NCBI GenBank assembly: GCA_049323895.1
Contig: JBMOKT010000014.1
Span: forward strand, 1 to 64,000
Direction of reading: 5' to 3'
DNA: 64,000 bases
Origin: JBMOKT01 sp049323895
Lineage (GTDB): Bacteria > Bacillota > Peptococcia > Peptococcales > BICA1-8
Shown: piece by piece, positions 1 to 7,810 of the stretch
Numbering within the stretch: position 1 is the first letter of the stretch
Layout: each line of letters begins with the position of its first letter
The notes under the pieces: model-generated
Databases searched by the model: none
What the model saw: only the letters and a program-made list of their open reading frames with translations
Told to the model about the DNA's origin: nothing
Program-made: the position numbers and the translations under genes

Positions 1-818
1 ATGTTCATGAATTTAGTGGCAAAATATAGTATATCTTTCGTGCTCATATCGGTTTTTACGTGGGTATTTATTTCCTTAATAAGGCTGGGAATCTTTGGTA
101 TAGTAGCAAATGATTTTACGTGATCCGCCATTGCAGATAAGAACTTCTGCTGGCGTTCCACCCTGCCTATATCCCCTTTTCCATCACTGCGGAAACGCAC
201 ATAAGCCAGGGCGTCATAACCGTTAAGCTTCTGAAGTCCTGGTTGTAAATCGATATCTTCCTCTGGATAAAGCATACGTTTTTCTACGTTGAGGGTCACC
301 CCTCCCAGAGTATCGATTATGTTTTTAAAGCCTTGAAAGTTAACCTCTATGTAAAAATCTACGGTTTTATCTAAAAAGTCCTCTACTGTTTTTTGGGCAA
401 GCTCCGCTCCGCCATAGGCATGGGCGTGGCTTATCTTCTCAAGGTTCTTTCTGCCGGGTATTTTTACCCTTGTATCTCTGGGAATAGAAAGCATCTTTAC
501 TTGTTTTTCATTAGGAAAAAGGGACGCTAATATTAAAGTGTCTGAGCGAGAGGGCTCATTGTCCCTCTCGTCAGTTCCAATAATCAAAACAGTATAAGGA
601 CCGTTTTTTTCTTGTCCAATTGGCACTTCCTGATCTACTAGACCTGTTTCTGCTTTGGTAACAGGTGCAAACATGATATCGGCTAACTTAAAGCCGATAA
701 AAGTCATTGCAAAGAAAGCGGCTATTATTACATATAGATAGAATTTGCTGCGGCGTTTAGGCTTGGGGGCTTCGGATGTAGCTCCTTTGCGACGAGACAA
801 TCTTGATAAGTCACTCAA
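1..818 (-). CDS. LytR-CpsA-Psr (LCP) family protein, C-terminus cut by window edge
   Basis: LCP enzymes attach anionic polymers such as teichoic acids to peptidoglycan from undecaprenyl-phosphate carriers at the outer face of the membrane. The reading frame is open from a TTG at 818 to base 1. The TTG sits 6 bases after AGGAGGTG, which fixes the start. After a basic N-terminus comes a membrane segment (about residues 22-42), then LCP landmarks: YTVLIIGTDER, the SRSDT and IPRDTRVKI arginine motifs, AYGGAELAQ and GDIGRVERQQ. About 272 residues are visible, so perhaps 30-60 are missing beyond the window. It is the first of three LCP-like genes here (also 1496-2449 and the degenerate 8115-9149). 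Downstream of its start lies a repeat arm and a four-helix-bundle gene. Seen: motifs and RBS. Inferred: teichoic-acid-type ligase; the exact polymer is unknown. Confidence 0.9.
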   Translation of the reverse strand, partial: MSDLSRLSRRKGATSEAPKPKRRSKFYLYVIIAAFFAMTFIGFKLADIMFAPVTKAETGLVDQEVPIGQEKNGPYTVLIIGTDERDNEPSRSDTLILASLFPNEKQVKMLSIPRDTRVKIPGRKNLEKISHAHAYGGAELAQKTVEDFLDKTVDFYIEVNFQGFKNIIDTLGGVTLNVEKRMLYPEEDIDLQPGLQKLNGYDALAYVRFRSDGKGDIGRVERQQKFLSAMADHVKSFATIPKIPSLIKEINTHVKTDMSTKDILYFATKFMN

Positions 819-865
819 TTTAGGCACCTCCTTTGGGGTGGGATTGGCTTGCTGGTTTAGCTATT

Positions 866-903
866 GCGTCTGACAAGCTTTATGGTGAAGATTGTTAGTC
901 TGA
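866..903. repeat. 30-bp GTCTGA repeat, left arm of the array around the first four-helix-bundle gene
   Basis: Two GTCTGA cores lie 30 bases apart, at 868 and 898, between the LCP start (818) and the stop of the four-helix-bundle gene (912). The orientation is opposite to the TCAGAC units at 1312-1471 on the other side of that gene. Confidence 0.75.
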
Positions 904-911
904 TACAAACC

Positions 912-1274
912 TTATTTATTGCTAAGGATTTTTTGAATGTAGCTGTCAATCATGTTATCAATATTTATACATTCATTATTAAAGTAGTTCCATTTTTCCT
1001 CGTCTAAATAGCCTAAATCTTTGCACAGCATCAGATAGCACCTTGATTCGCTCAATGAACCTTTCGCAATAAACAGAAATTGTACAAACTCTTTTTTATA
1101 CTGCCGTTTACAACCTTCGGCAATATTTCCAGGAACGGAGATAAGAGACCTTTTAAGTTGACTCTCCAACCCATACCTCTCGTTATCTGGAAATTTAATG
1201 TTGCATTCATAAAAGTCAGTTACCAGTTTATATGCTTTTTTCCATACTCTTAATTCTTCAAAACTCTTAATCAT
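912..1274 (-). CDS. Four-helix-bundle protein (S23/IVP-like, TIGR02436 type), copy 1
   Basis: A 120-residue soluble helical protein with family landmarks: FEELRVWKKAYKLV at the N-terminus, FPDNERYGLESQLKRS, SVPGNIAEG, FLFIAKGSLSESR and DLGYLDEE. Family members were first known as ORFs inside intervening sequences of 23S rRNA genes. A related fold is the accessory protein of diversity-generating retroelements. The biochemical role is not established. ATG at 1274 follows GAGGAAAA. The gene sits alone between two LCP genes, with inverted 30-bp repeat arms on both sides (866-903 and 1312-1471), as if carried in the loop of a palindrome. A second copy, clearly a homologue but diverged, lies at 24957-25322. 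No reverse transcriptase or target gene of a retroelement was seen. Confidence 0.85.
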   Translation of the reverse strand: MIKSFEELRVWKKAYKLVTDFYECNIKFPDNERYGLESQLKRSLISVPGNIAEGCKRQYKKEFVQFLFIAKGSLSESRCYLMLCKDLGYLDEEKWNYFNNECINIDNMIDSYIQKILSNK

Positions 1275-1311
1275 TTTTCCTCACATAGTATATCAAAAAT
1301 AAGAAATTGCG

Positions 1312-1471
1312 TCAGACGGGAAATATTACTATATAGTAATTAGTCAGACGCAATATTTTAACATTATTCTTGTGTCAGACGCTCAATCTAGCTTAGAAGT
1401 ACATCAGACTAGCAAGCTAGACCCATAAGTTAATATCAGACGCGTAATGTTAGCACAAAAGTATATCGGAC
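1312..1471. repeat. TCAGAC 30-bp repeat array, right arm (six units)
   Basis: TCAGAC cores (the last is TCGGAC) at 1312, 1344, 1375, 1404, 1436 and 1466, spaced 29-32 bases. Units also share an A-rich middle and an AAGTA-type tail. The array fills the gap between the start of the four-helix-bundle gene and the stop of the LCP gene at 1496. Confidence 0.85.
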
Positions 1472-1495
1472 TAACGAGCACCACCCACTGGGCAT

Positions 1496-2449
1496 TTAGA
1501 TGTTATTTTTCTCTTGTGTTACTTCTTTAGCTATTGTATGAATCTGTTGGGTGGAGGTGCGAAGTTGTTCTTCCAACTGTGCCAGATTGGGCTCCCAGTA
1601 CCAGAGGCCGTCTATTTTTTCATTCTTGCCCGGTACTACTACTGATATTATATTATTGTTCATAATGTCAGGAGCTAATTTGGCTAAGGCAAATATCTCC
1701 CTGACAGGTACATCTGTTTCTACGTTTTCTTGCATGAGTTTAACTAATTCAGGGAAATTCTTAAGTCCTTCTACACTAAAGATTTTCTTGGACAGCAGTT
1801 CGATAACCTCTTGCTGTCTTTTGGCTCTGCCGATATCGCCTTCGGAGGTATAGCGGTAACGGGAATATGCCAGGGCATCTGCACCGTTTAATGTTTGCAG
1901 ACCTGGGTATAAGTCTATGCCTTCGGCTCTATATTCCATACGGATGGGTACATCTACCTCGATGCCCCCTACCGCATCAACTATCTTGGTTAAGCTGTTG
2001 AAGTTTACAATAACGTAACGGTCAACTTTGACTCCAAGGAAATCTTCAACAGTTTTCTTAGCTAAATCTACCCCACCGTAAACAAAAGCAGCATTTACTT
2101 TGTCCCATGCTCCTTTGATTTTTACCCGGGTATCCCGGGGAATGGATACCAGGCGCGCCTTGCGGCTTTCGGCATCAACTGTGGCAAGCATAATGGTATC
2201 TGTTCTGGTTTTAAATCCCTTGGGTGTATCAACACCCAAAAGCAGGACTGTATATTCTCCCAGTTGATTTGCTATTTCGTTTTTTTCTTTTTCCTCTTGC
2301 TTTTGCTGTTCTTTAGCTGGATCAAAAGCGTCCCTTTGGGGGTTAGTATCCAGGGTGAAATATGAGTTATAGAGCCAGGAGGTAAATAACCCCAGCACAA
2401 GAAACGCTGCCGCTGCATATAATAGTTTTTTGTTACGAATCATCAACAT
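1496..2449 (-). CDS. LytR-CpsA-Psr (LCP) family protein
   Basis: Complete 317-residue LCP protein. A membrane anchor (about residues 8-28) is followed by a charged linker and the LCP domain (about 65-215) with YTVLLLGVDTP, the TRTDTIML and IPRDTRVKI arginines, NAAFVYGGVDLA, LAYSRYRYTSEGDIGRAKRQQ and a conserved C-terminal stretch. It should act outside the membrane, linking a lipid-carried polymer to peptidoglycan. ATG at 2449 lies 7 bases after GAAGGTG. Length and motifs are normal for the family and all expected arginines are present, unlike the divergent paralogue at 8115-9149. A heptamer array lies directly upstream of the RBS (2472-2504). TagU/LytR subclass cannot be told from sequence alone. 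Confidence 0.92.
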   Translation of the reverse strand: MLMIRNKKLLYAAAAFLVLGLFTSWLYNSYFTLDTNPQRDAFDPAKEQQKQEEKEKNEIANQLGEYTVLLLGVDTPKGFKTRTDTIMLATVDAESRKARLVSIPRDTRVKIKGAWDKVNAAFVYGGVDLAKKTVEDFLGVKVDRYVIVNFNSLTKIVDAVGGIEVDVPIRMEYRAEGIDLYPGLQTLNGADALAYSRYRYTSEGDIGRAKRQQEVIELLSKKIFSVEGLKNFPELVKLMQENVETDVPVREIFALAKLAPDIMNNNIISVVVPGKNEKIDGLWYWEPNLAQLEEQLRTSTQQIHTIAKEVTQEKNNI

Positions 2450-2471
2450 TTTAAAACACCTTCTTTTTTTA

Positions 2472-2504
2472 AGTGGCTAGTTGTTAGTTGGCTAGTGGCT
2501 AGTT
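2472..2504. repeat. GTGGCTA heptamer array
   Basis: GTGGCTAGT units with one TTGTTA variant, immediately upstream of the RBS of the LCP gene (start 2449). Plus-strand orientation, as for all 5'-side arrays in the window. Confidence 0.8.
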
Positions 2505-2729
2505 GATTAAAAAAACAAAGCCACGGATAAACACTGATAAAACATAATTAAATTTAGTAATATTATAATTTATGAATTATTTAAGGTTTATGGTAATTCG
2601 CATTTTATTTTAGCACTCTAGTGATGATAATAACAAGTGCAATTTTTACCTAACATAGTTAAGAAGCTACAGTGGCTACAGTGGCTACAGAAAAAGATTA
2701 AAGCGGAGATCGCCACGCGATATAGGAAC

Positions 2730-2778
2730 GGGGACACACCTCCTTTGTAGTCAAGCCCTGCCCATGAGGTATGTCCCC
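2730..2778. repeat. GGGGACAC hairpin repeat, copy 1 (49 bp)
   Basis: GGGGACACACCTC at 2730-2742 pairs imperfectly with GAGGTATGTCCCC at 2766-2778. It is flanked by GATCGCCACGCGATATAGG on the left and GATGACAGGGTTAA on the right. The same 49-bp layout recurs at 7916-7964 and 12418-12466. Confidence 0.8.
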
Positions 2779-2810
2779 GAATATATGTGATGACAGGGTT
2801 AAGAATTAAA

Positions 2811-2906
2811 GCAGACGCAATATGTTTACCTAGGAGTACATCAGACGCTGAATATTCACCCGGAAGTATGTCAGACTCGTAATCTTCACCCCTAAGTACA
2901 TCAGAC
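2811..2906. repeat. TCAGAC 30-bp array, right arm only
   Basis: Cores at 2811 (GCAGAC), 2841, 2871 and 2901 with exact 30-base spacing. A degenerate TCATCA at 2930 falls on the stop region of the next gene (2933), so the array abuts coding sequence. No matching left arm was found in this gap. Confidence 0.85.
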
Positions 2907-2932
2907 CCAATAAAATAACTCCTAAGTAGTCA

Positions 2933-3511
2933 TCATTTTATTATTGTTGCTGTGCGGGTGTCGTTGTTCCACTCGACCTGGGCACCGATGGACTGCCCCA
3001 TAAAGCGGAAAGGAACAAGGGTCCTTCCCTCGTGTATAAAGGGTGGTGCGTCCAGGGGTATCCCCTGGCCATTGACGTAGGCTTGGCTTTTGCCAATAAA
3101 TAATTCAATAGTATTGCTACCCACACTATACGTAACCTTCTGTAAATTCTGATCCCAATTAAAGTCTGCCCCAAAAGCCTCTCCGATAAACCTCACCGGC
3201 ACATAAGTTCTGCCATTTTCTATGCAGGGCGGGACATCTAATATTTTTGCCTGTCCGTCGATATAGGCGGTTGTTTTATCTATAACTACATCTACTTTCA
3301 TTGATAATTTTGCCTTTATTGCTGCCAACTGTTTTTCAATGTTGGCAAATTCGTTGTCTAGGGCAGTTAGCTGTTGGCGAACGGGGTATAGTTTAGTATA
3401 TAGAAAATGCTCGATATAGCTTTGTGTCACGAGTTCAGGAGGATTATGGGAAGCGGAAAGAAGCATCACTACCAAAGTTATAACTAATATTGTAAGCAAA
3501 CTTTTATGCAA
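2933..3511 (-). CDS. Secreted/anchored protein with two copper-amine-oxidase N-terminal-like (stalk) domains
   Basis: About 192 residues: an N-terminal hydrophobic signal or anchor, a short coiled-coil-like stretch (about residues 45-70), then two related units. Each has the order T-YIDG/YVNG...PP-ENGRTYVPVRFIGEAFGA...W and ends in a beta-rich stretch; the second is EGRTLVPFRFMGQSIGA. These match the PF07833 domain common in surface proteins of clostridia and unrelated to copper catalysis when found alone. I place the start at TTG 3511, 9 bases after GGAG; an in-frame ATG at 3532 lacks a good RBS. A TTG start with the same GGAG spacing occurs at 9149. Function beyond cell-surface or spore-envelope binding is unknown. 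Confidence 0.78.
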   Translation of the reverse strand: MHKSLLTILVITLVVMLLSASHNPPELVTQSYIEHFLYTKLYPVRQQLTALDNEFANIEKQLAAIKAKLSMKVDVVIDKTTAYIDGQAKILDVPPCIENGRTYVPVRFIGEAFGADFNWDQNLQKVTYSVGSNTIELFIGKSQAYVNGQGIPLDAPPFIHEGRTLVPFRFMGQSIGAQVEWNNDTRTATIIK

Positions 3512-3753
3512 AGGAATCAACTCCAAAATCATGCTAATATGGACAAGTATTAGATAAGAAAATAATTCTACAAAGTTACCTTTTTTCCTCCGGAATATAA
3601 GAAAAACCTGGTCACAGGTTTTTCGTGGCTACAGAAAAAAGATTAAAAAAGGAGATAGTCACGCGATAAAATAATCCTTAATATAGGAGACGCGGAAAAG
3701 CAGTTGGGGGTTCCAACTGCTTAACTTCACTTGGTATGCAGCTTCATTTTAAG

Positions 3754-3801
3754 TGGAGATCGCCACGCGATATAGGAACGCGCTCGCGATGACAGGGTTA
3801 A
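3754..3801. repeat. GATCGCCACGC repeat without hairpin insert (empty-site form)
   Basis: Reads GGAGATCGCCACGCGATA, then GGAACG joined directly to CGCTCGCGATGACAGGG. At 2703-2800 and about 12396-12486 the same flanks are separated by a 49-bp GGGGACAC hairpin. An inverted relative without insert lies at 17993-18018. Confidence 0.7.
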
Positions 3802-3892
3802 ATTTGAAGTTAGCAGATTACTGAACTTGCGATGCCAAAATATACATTTTCAATTCTCAATTTTCCATTATCAATTATATCCTTTTCTGTAG

Positions 3893-3923
3893 CTACTGTA
3901 GTTTCTGTAGCCACTGTAGCTAC
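3893..3923. repeat. 9-mer CAGTGGCTA-type units, inverted orientation
   Basis: Reads CTACTGTAGTTTCTGTAGCC and on to GTAGCTACC, the inverse of the 9-mers at 2665-2690 and 12282-12303. It sits on the 3' side of the SLH-subtilase gene. Confidence 0.65.
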
Positions 3924-3966
3924 CTATCCTAAAGTAAATCCACTTCAGGGATTTACTTTAGGATAG
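3924..3966. terminator. 18-bp perfect hairpin spanning the stop codon of the SLH-subtilase
   Basis: Arms 3924-3941 and 3949-3966 are perfect complements around a short loop. The right arm contains the last four codons and the TAA of the 3953-7195 gene. On the minus-strand transcript no U-run follows, so it is not a textbook intrinsic terminator; it may protect or block the 3' end. Confidence 0.6.
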
Positions 3967-6900
3967 TTAATCTAAGTCTCATATTTTCTTTAATCTTATT
4001 GACGTCATATTCTACCCGGCCGTTTTCGATTTCAAAAAACTTGCCATTAATCTCCAGGGCGCCGTTAAAGGGTTGGTTTATCCCTTTATCCCAAATATGA
4101 AGTATTACTGTACCTTTGGTTTTTTTCAATACTGACTCGGGGATAGGCGATACTACAAGGTCTAATTCAGGACTGGTGATGGAATTGATATTTACTACAT
4201 CCCCCAGGCTCATAGTGAGCTGATATTTCGTTTTGTCGGTATTATATGCGCTTAAAGATGCGGAACTGTACACCACTACTTCCCAGGTCCCTGGGTCGGG
4301 GATATAGGCTGTGGCGGTGGTTTTATTTTTCCTGGATAAGGCATAGGGAGCCAATCCTGCATAGTCGCTCATGTTTTCTTCAAAGCCAAATGGGTTAATC
4401 AAGTGCACCCTTCCCCGTCCTTCATAACTGCCGCTGGTATTGGGAAAAATCTCTAATTCGGCTCTGATGTAATTGCTGCCATCGGGGACAGCAACAAAAT
4501 ACCTGGCTAACTGGGCCGGTTCCAGACTGCCCATGATAACTGAGGTGTAAGGTCTCTGTTTATGCAGCTCTTCACCAACTGCGATATTTATAGGTATCTC
4601 GATCTCCACTCCTGGAACAGCAGGATCATCACCTCTAAGTACCGCACTGTATAGACCCGGTTTTTCCGGAATGGAAAAATGGATGGGTATTTCCCGCTTC
4701 CCGCCCCTCATAACATGGGTGGTTTTAAGTTCAGATCTAACCCATGATTCGGTAGAAGTCCATTCTAATAGGTAATCCCTGTTATCAGTATTTGTTAAGT
4801 TGAACATCAGCCTTTGAGGAACATATTCACGGGCAAATACCCCCGGTCCTGAGCCGTATTCTGGACTGAATAAGGTTCCGCTGAGCCTGCGTTCTCCTTT
4901 AAGGGATTTAAGTTTATTTAAGGCTTCGTAAGCATCCAGGACTCCGTGGCCATCTTCAATGGAAGCAAACTGGCGCAGGTCCCTGGCTCCTTCTTCTATA
5001 GCCCGTTTGATAAAGTAGGGGTTAGCCCTAATGCCCAGTTTATCTGCCGCCTGAAGCAGATGGGCTGCCACTCCGGCAACATGGGGTGCCGCCATACTGG
5101 TTCCTTCTGTCAGCATATAGGGATTGTTCATCCATCGGGGCACTGTGGAAACAGCACTACCCGGTGCCGTTATGGTTGGATACCAGGCACCATCCCTGCG
5201 GGGTCCGATGGAACTGAAATAGTAAAGGCTGTCTTGACCAACATCATAACCAAAATCGGCGTCCCACATCCTGGGGGACACAAAGGCTCCTACACTAATG
5301 GCACTATCGGCATCGGCAGGTGCGGCCACGGTATTGATGCCGGGTCCTGTATTGCCCGCTGCCGTGACTACCACCACACCGTATTTTTCAACTACTTCAT
5401 TTACTATCTTGGCCAGCTCACTTTGCCCCGGCTCTATATCCTGATACTGCCCAAGGCTGATATTGATAATATTGGCTCCATGAAGAGCAGCATATCTAAT
5501 GGCTTCAATAATGTTCTTGGGTTCGGCATAGCCGTCCCTATCTACTGCTTTCAAGACCATTAACTGCGCCCCGGGAGCAATTCCCCGCAGTTTTCCATTG
5601 GAAGCAATTATGCCGGCTACGTGGGTACCATGTCCGGAAATATCACTAGCCAACTGCACATAGCTGCCGTCTTCCCCAATATCGACTACTACAAGAGCCA
5701 GTTCGTTTTTATCAAATTCCAGCAGGATGTAATCGTGGCTTTTGCGGTATATCATTAGAGCTTTTTCGTCGGCAAAGCTATGGTCATTGTTGGCATCTAC
5801 ATAGACTGTGTCATATTCTCCTGCCTTGGCGGCATCGGCAACCAGTATTGCTGCCTCCACAGGCTCCTTGCTGTAGTCAATTAATTCTAATGGTGCAATG
5901 TCATTAAGGTTAATGGTGCCCATCTTAAAGATTCCGCTCTTGGAGGGTATATCACCAATGGTATATTCAGCGCTATTCCAGCTTAAACTTGTTCCGGCTG
6001 TGGTTTTTGGAACCTGATAGGCATTTACGATTCCTTCCAGGGTAAAATCTACCCAGTCCACAATCTTGTTTTTACCGTCTGTTGTCATCTGCAGATCGGG
6101 GTGGGAAGGATCTACGCCGGTATCAATTACTGCCACTATTTTACCTCTGCCGTCGGTCCCCGCAGAGGTCATTAAGGACGGCAGATTTATTTCAGCTTTG
6201 GTTGTTTCCAGGCTTTTAGTGATATTATCTAAATCCATGGGCAGCCGGGGGTTAAAAAGATTAGCGGGTATTACCGCAACATCATTGCTGCCGCTTCCTT
6301 GGGGACGGAGTTTGGGAAGTTTGCGGGCTTCCAAATAAATAGGGATATTCCCTAGTTTTATCTCCTTTTTTTGTATCAGGACTGCCTCGCCCATTACATT
6401 GAGTTTTACCGCTAAGGGGTCTCCACTATTTAAACTGCTCAAGGAAACAGGTCTGCCTGCTGAGATGATCAGCACATCATCCCCTATGGGCATTTCTATG
6501 GAGTTATTGTCGACCTGGATTCCCATTTTTTTATTATCAGTATCTATTTGTTCCAAGACACCTATATAGTCATACTTGTCCCCTTTGAGGTCCAGCCAAC
6601 GGTTAATAAAAGCTGATGCTTCAGCCACGGTGACCCTTGCTTCCGGGCGGAAGGTATTATCGGCATAGCCACCTACTAATCCCAGGCGAACACCTTCATT
6701 AATGGAAGGCCGAGCATATTCGGGAATATCATCGGCGTCGTCAAAGGTCAGATACTGCTTGTCTAGCGGAATCTCCTCCAGTCCCATAACCCTGAGAAGC
6801 ATGACAATCATTTGATCTCGGCGAAGTTCTTCCTCGGGGCGGAATATAACATCAGAATAACCCCCTACCAGCCCCCTTTCCTTGGCGGCAATAATATAGC

Positions 6901-7195
6901 CTTTAAGGAGGTGATTGTTTGGCACATCATGAAAGGGGGAGGGTGCACCCTGCAGCCTTAAAGCCTCTAGTTTTAAGCCCGCTCCTGTGACAATCATCTT
7001 GGTAAAATCAGCCCTAGTTACAAAACCCTCGGGGTTAATTGTTTCCCCCTGAATTATTCCCTGGGCGTTCAGCTCCAGCATGTCAACTGCAGCCCAGTGG
7101 TCAAGGGGTATTTCTGCAGCTGTGACGGTGAAGGGAATGAAAAAAATGAAAAAAAGTGCAGTTATTAAATATGTAAATGATTTATTTCTCGGCAT
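3953..7195 (-). CDS. S8 family serine peptidase with three SLH domains
   Basis: A 1080-residue exported protease. After a signal peptide (residues 1-26) come three S-layer-homology repeats (about 27-75, 87-140 and 149-203) that should bind secondary cell-wall polymer. A 100-residue linker leads to a subtilisin domain with catalytic Asp358 (AVIDTG), His522 (GHGTHVAG), oxyanion Asn615 (AAGNTG) and Ser700 (EGTSMAAPH). The 164-residue distance from Asp to His is far longer than in subtilisin and implies an inserted domain. The C-terminal 320 residues are beta-rich, with a fibronectin-like appearance. ATG at 7195 follows GAGGTAGAAACT. It likely processes surface or S-layer proteins. The gene stands alone, facing away from the small plus-strand gene at 7582. 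Confidence 0.93.
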   Translation of the reverse strand: MPRNKSFTYLITALFFIFFIPFTVTAAEIPLDHWAAVDMLELNAQGIIQGETINPEGFVTRADFTKMIVTGAGLKLEALRLQGAPSPFHDVPNNHLLKGYIIAAKERGLVGGYSDVIFRPEEELRRDQMIVMLLRVMGLEEIPLDKQYLTFDDADDIPEYARPSINEGVRLGLVGGYADNTFRPEARVTVAEASAFINRWLDLKGDKYDYIGVLEQIDTDNKKMGIQVDNNSIEMPIGDDVLIISAGRPVSLSSLNSGDPLAVKLNVMGEAVLIQKKEIKLGNIPIYLEARKLPKLRPQGSGSNDVAVIPANLFNPRLPMDLDNITKSLETTKAEINLPSLMTSAGTDGRGKIVAVIDTGVDPSHPDLQMTTDGKNKIVDWVDFTLEGIVNAYQVPKTTAGTSLSWNSAEYTIGDIPSKSGIFKMGTINLNDIAPLELIDYSKEPVEAAILVADAAKAGEYDTVYVDANNDHSFADEKALMIYRKSHDYILLEFDKNELALVVVDIGEDGSYVQLASDISGHGTHVAGIIASNGKLRGIAPGAQLMVLKAVDRDGYAEPKNIIEAIRYAALHGANIINISLGQYQDIEPGQSELAKIVNEVVEKYGVVVVTAAGNTGPGINTVAAPADADSAISVGAFVSPRMWDADFGYDVGQDSLYYFSSIGPRRDGAWYPTITAPGSAVSTVPRWMNNPYMLTEGTSMAAPHVAGVAAHLLQAADKLGIRANPYFIKRAIEEGARDLRQFASIEDGHGVLDAYEALNKLKSLKGERRLSGTLFSPEYGSGPGVFAREYVPQRLMFNLTNTDNRDYLLEWTSTESWVRSELKTTHVMRGGKREIPIHFSIPEKPGLYSAVLRGDDPAVPGVEIEIPINIAVGEELHKQRPYTSVIMGSLEPAQLARYFVAVPDGSNYIRAELEIFPNTSGSYEGRGRVHLINPFGFEENMSDYAGLAPYALSRKNKTTATAYIPDPGTWEVVVYSSASLSAYNTDKTKYQLTMSLGDVVNINSITSPELDLVVSPIPESVLKKTKGTVILHIWDKGINQPFNGALEINGKFFEIENGRVEYDVNKIKENMRLRLTILK

Positions 7196-7581
7196 AGTTT
7201 CTACCTCATTTAGAAATTTTTGTTACTTGTGTTGTTCTACATAGGAGCAATGCAATCCTTCCTAAAGGTTCTGGAAATATTGCAATTATTAACCATCTTG
7301 GCTGCGGGCTTAGGAAAGAAGGCTGCCCATTAATAATTTTCGAAGGGCAATTTATAATTATGTACATAATAGACGAGTAAATAGACAAAATGTTCCAATA
7401 TTTTACTAACGAAATAATTTGTTAAAAAATAATTCTAAAAATTTCATAAAATTTATTTCAATTTTCTTTGGTTTTAGGTTATAATAGGGGTAACACATAG
7501 TGAAACATTGTACAAAGCTAGATAATTTAGTGAATCTTATCACTAGTATAAAATTTTGTTAAACTTTAGGAGGTTATAGAA
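7196..7581. other. Divergent intergenic region
   Basis: Between the SLH-subtilase (minus) and a small plus-strand gene. It probably holds both promoters. The stretch 7240-7345 has several short inverted repeats (GGGC/GCCC, ATTATTAA/TTAATAAT) and could be a structured leader of the protease mRNA, but I could not match it to a known riboswitch. The only 60-codon frame (7206-7388, minus) has no RBS and looks non-coding. Confidence 0.4.
7457..7485 (+). promoter_or_regulatory. Probable promoter of the 68-residue gene
   Basis: A TATAAT at 7480-7485 preceded by GGT, with a weak TTTCAA-like -35 about 17-18 bases upstream. It lies some 95 bases ahead of the plus-strand start at 7582. The -10 is convincing, the -35 is not. 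Confidence 0.45.
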
Positions 7582-7788
7582 ATGACAGACACTCAAATTG
7601 CCAGCCTTAGAAGGGAACGAAGCAGACTTTTGGATGCTTGGCGGGCTGCCAGCTCCGGTCAAAAGAATACAATCTTAATGCGTATAACTGATATTGATGA
7701 AGAATTAGAGCTTTATCAACCAGAGAAAAAGGAACCTAAGTTCCGTAAGTTCACCAAGAATAATTTTCAACTACTAAGGCAGGTATAG
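7582..7788 (+). CDS. Small helical protein of unknown function (68 aa)
   Basis: The ATG lies 7 bases after AGGAGGT, with a promoter-like TATAAT upstream and a hairpin terminator that includes the stop codon, so it is a real monocistronic gene. The product is highly charged: two predicted helices (LRRERSRLLDAWRAA and MRITDIDEELELYQ) followed by a basic tail (KFRKFTKNNFQLLRQV). The helix-turn-helix hairpin plan, ending in D-EELELY, recalls Spo0E-type aspartyl-phosphate phosphatases, but their SQELD signature is absent, so this is only a faint suggestion. It is one of two plus-strand genes in the window. I do not recognise the family. Confidence 0.75.
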   Translation: MTDTQIASLRRERSRLLDAWRAASSGQKNTILMRITDIDEELELYQPEKKEPKFRKFTKNNFQLLRQV

Positions 7789-7810
7789 GCTTTTAGCCTA
7801 TACCTGTTTG
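7780..7810 (+). terminator. Hairpin terminator overlapping the stop of the 68-aa gene
   Basis: CAGGTATAGGC (7780-7790) and GCCTATACCTG (7796-7806) form a perfect 11-bp stem with a TTTTA loop and a short TTTGT tail. The TAG stop (7786-7788) is in the left arm. Confidence 0.75.

Larger units (their letters stand above)
2450..2932. other. Repeat-filled intergenic gap
   Basis: No gene is supported. In order the gap holds a GTGGCTA heptamer array (2472-2504), CAGTGGCTA 9-mers (2665-2690), a GATCGCCACGC-type repeat interrupted by a GGGGACAC hairpin (2703-2800), and a TCAGAC array (2811-2906) that runs up to the stop of the next gene. Confidence 0.8.
3512..3952. other. Repeat-bearing intergenic gap
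   Basis: No gene is supported. The gap contains a CAGTGGCTA-type fragment (3628-3640), an uninterrupted GATCGCCACGC...GATGACAGGG repeat (3754-3801), a TTTTCAATTCTCAA-type 7-bp run (about 3847-3884), inverted 9-mer units (3893-3923) and a long perfect hairpin (3924-3966) entering the next gene. Confidence 0.75.

Noticed and set aside
912..1274. Accessory protein of a diversity-generating retroelement
   Set aside because: The four-helix bundle is similar to Avd, but no reverse transcriptase, template repeat or variable-region gene is near either copy.
4946..5563. Plus-strand frame of 205 codons inside the SLH-subtilase
   Set aside because: It is the antisense shadow of the protease domain, which has complete motifs on the minus strand.
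7206..7388. 60-codon minus-strand frame upstream of the SLH-subtilase
   Set aside because: No ribosome binding site, odd composition and overlap with the presumed promoter region.
7196..7581. Cyclic di-GMP or other riboswitch upstream of the SLH-subtilase
   Set aside because: There are short inverted repeats, but I could not find the conserved GEMM core or any other consensus. Kept only as a possible structured leader.
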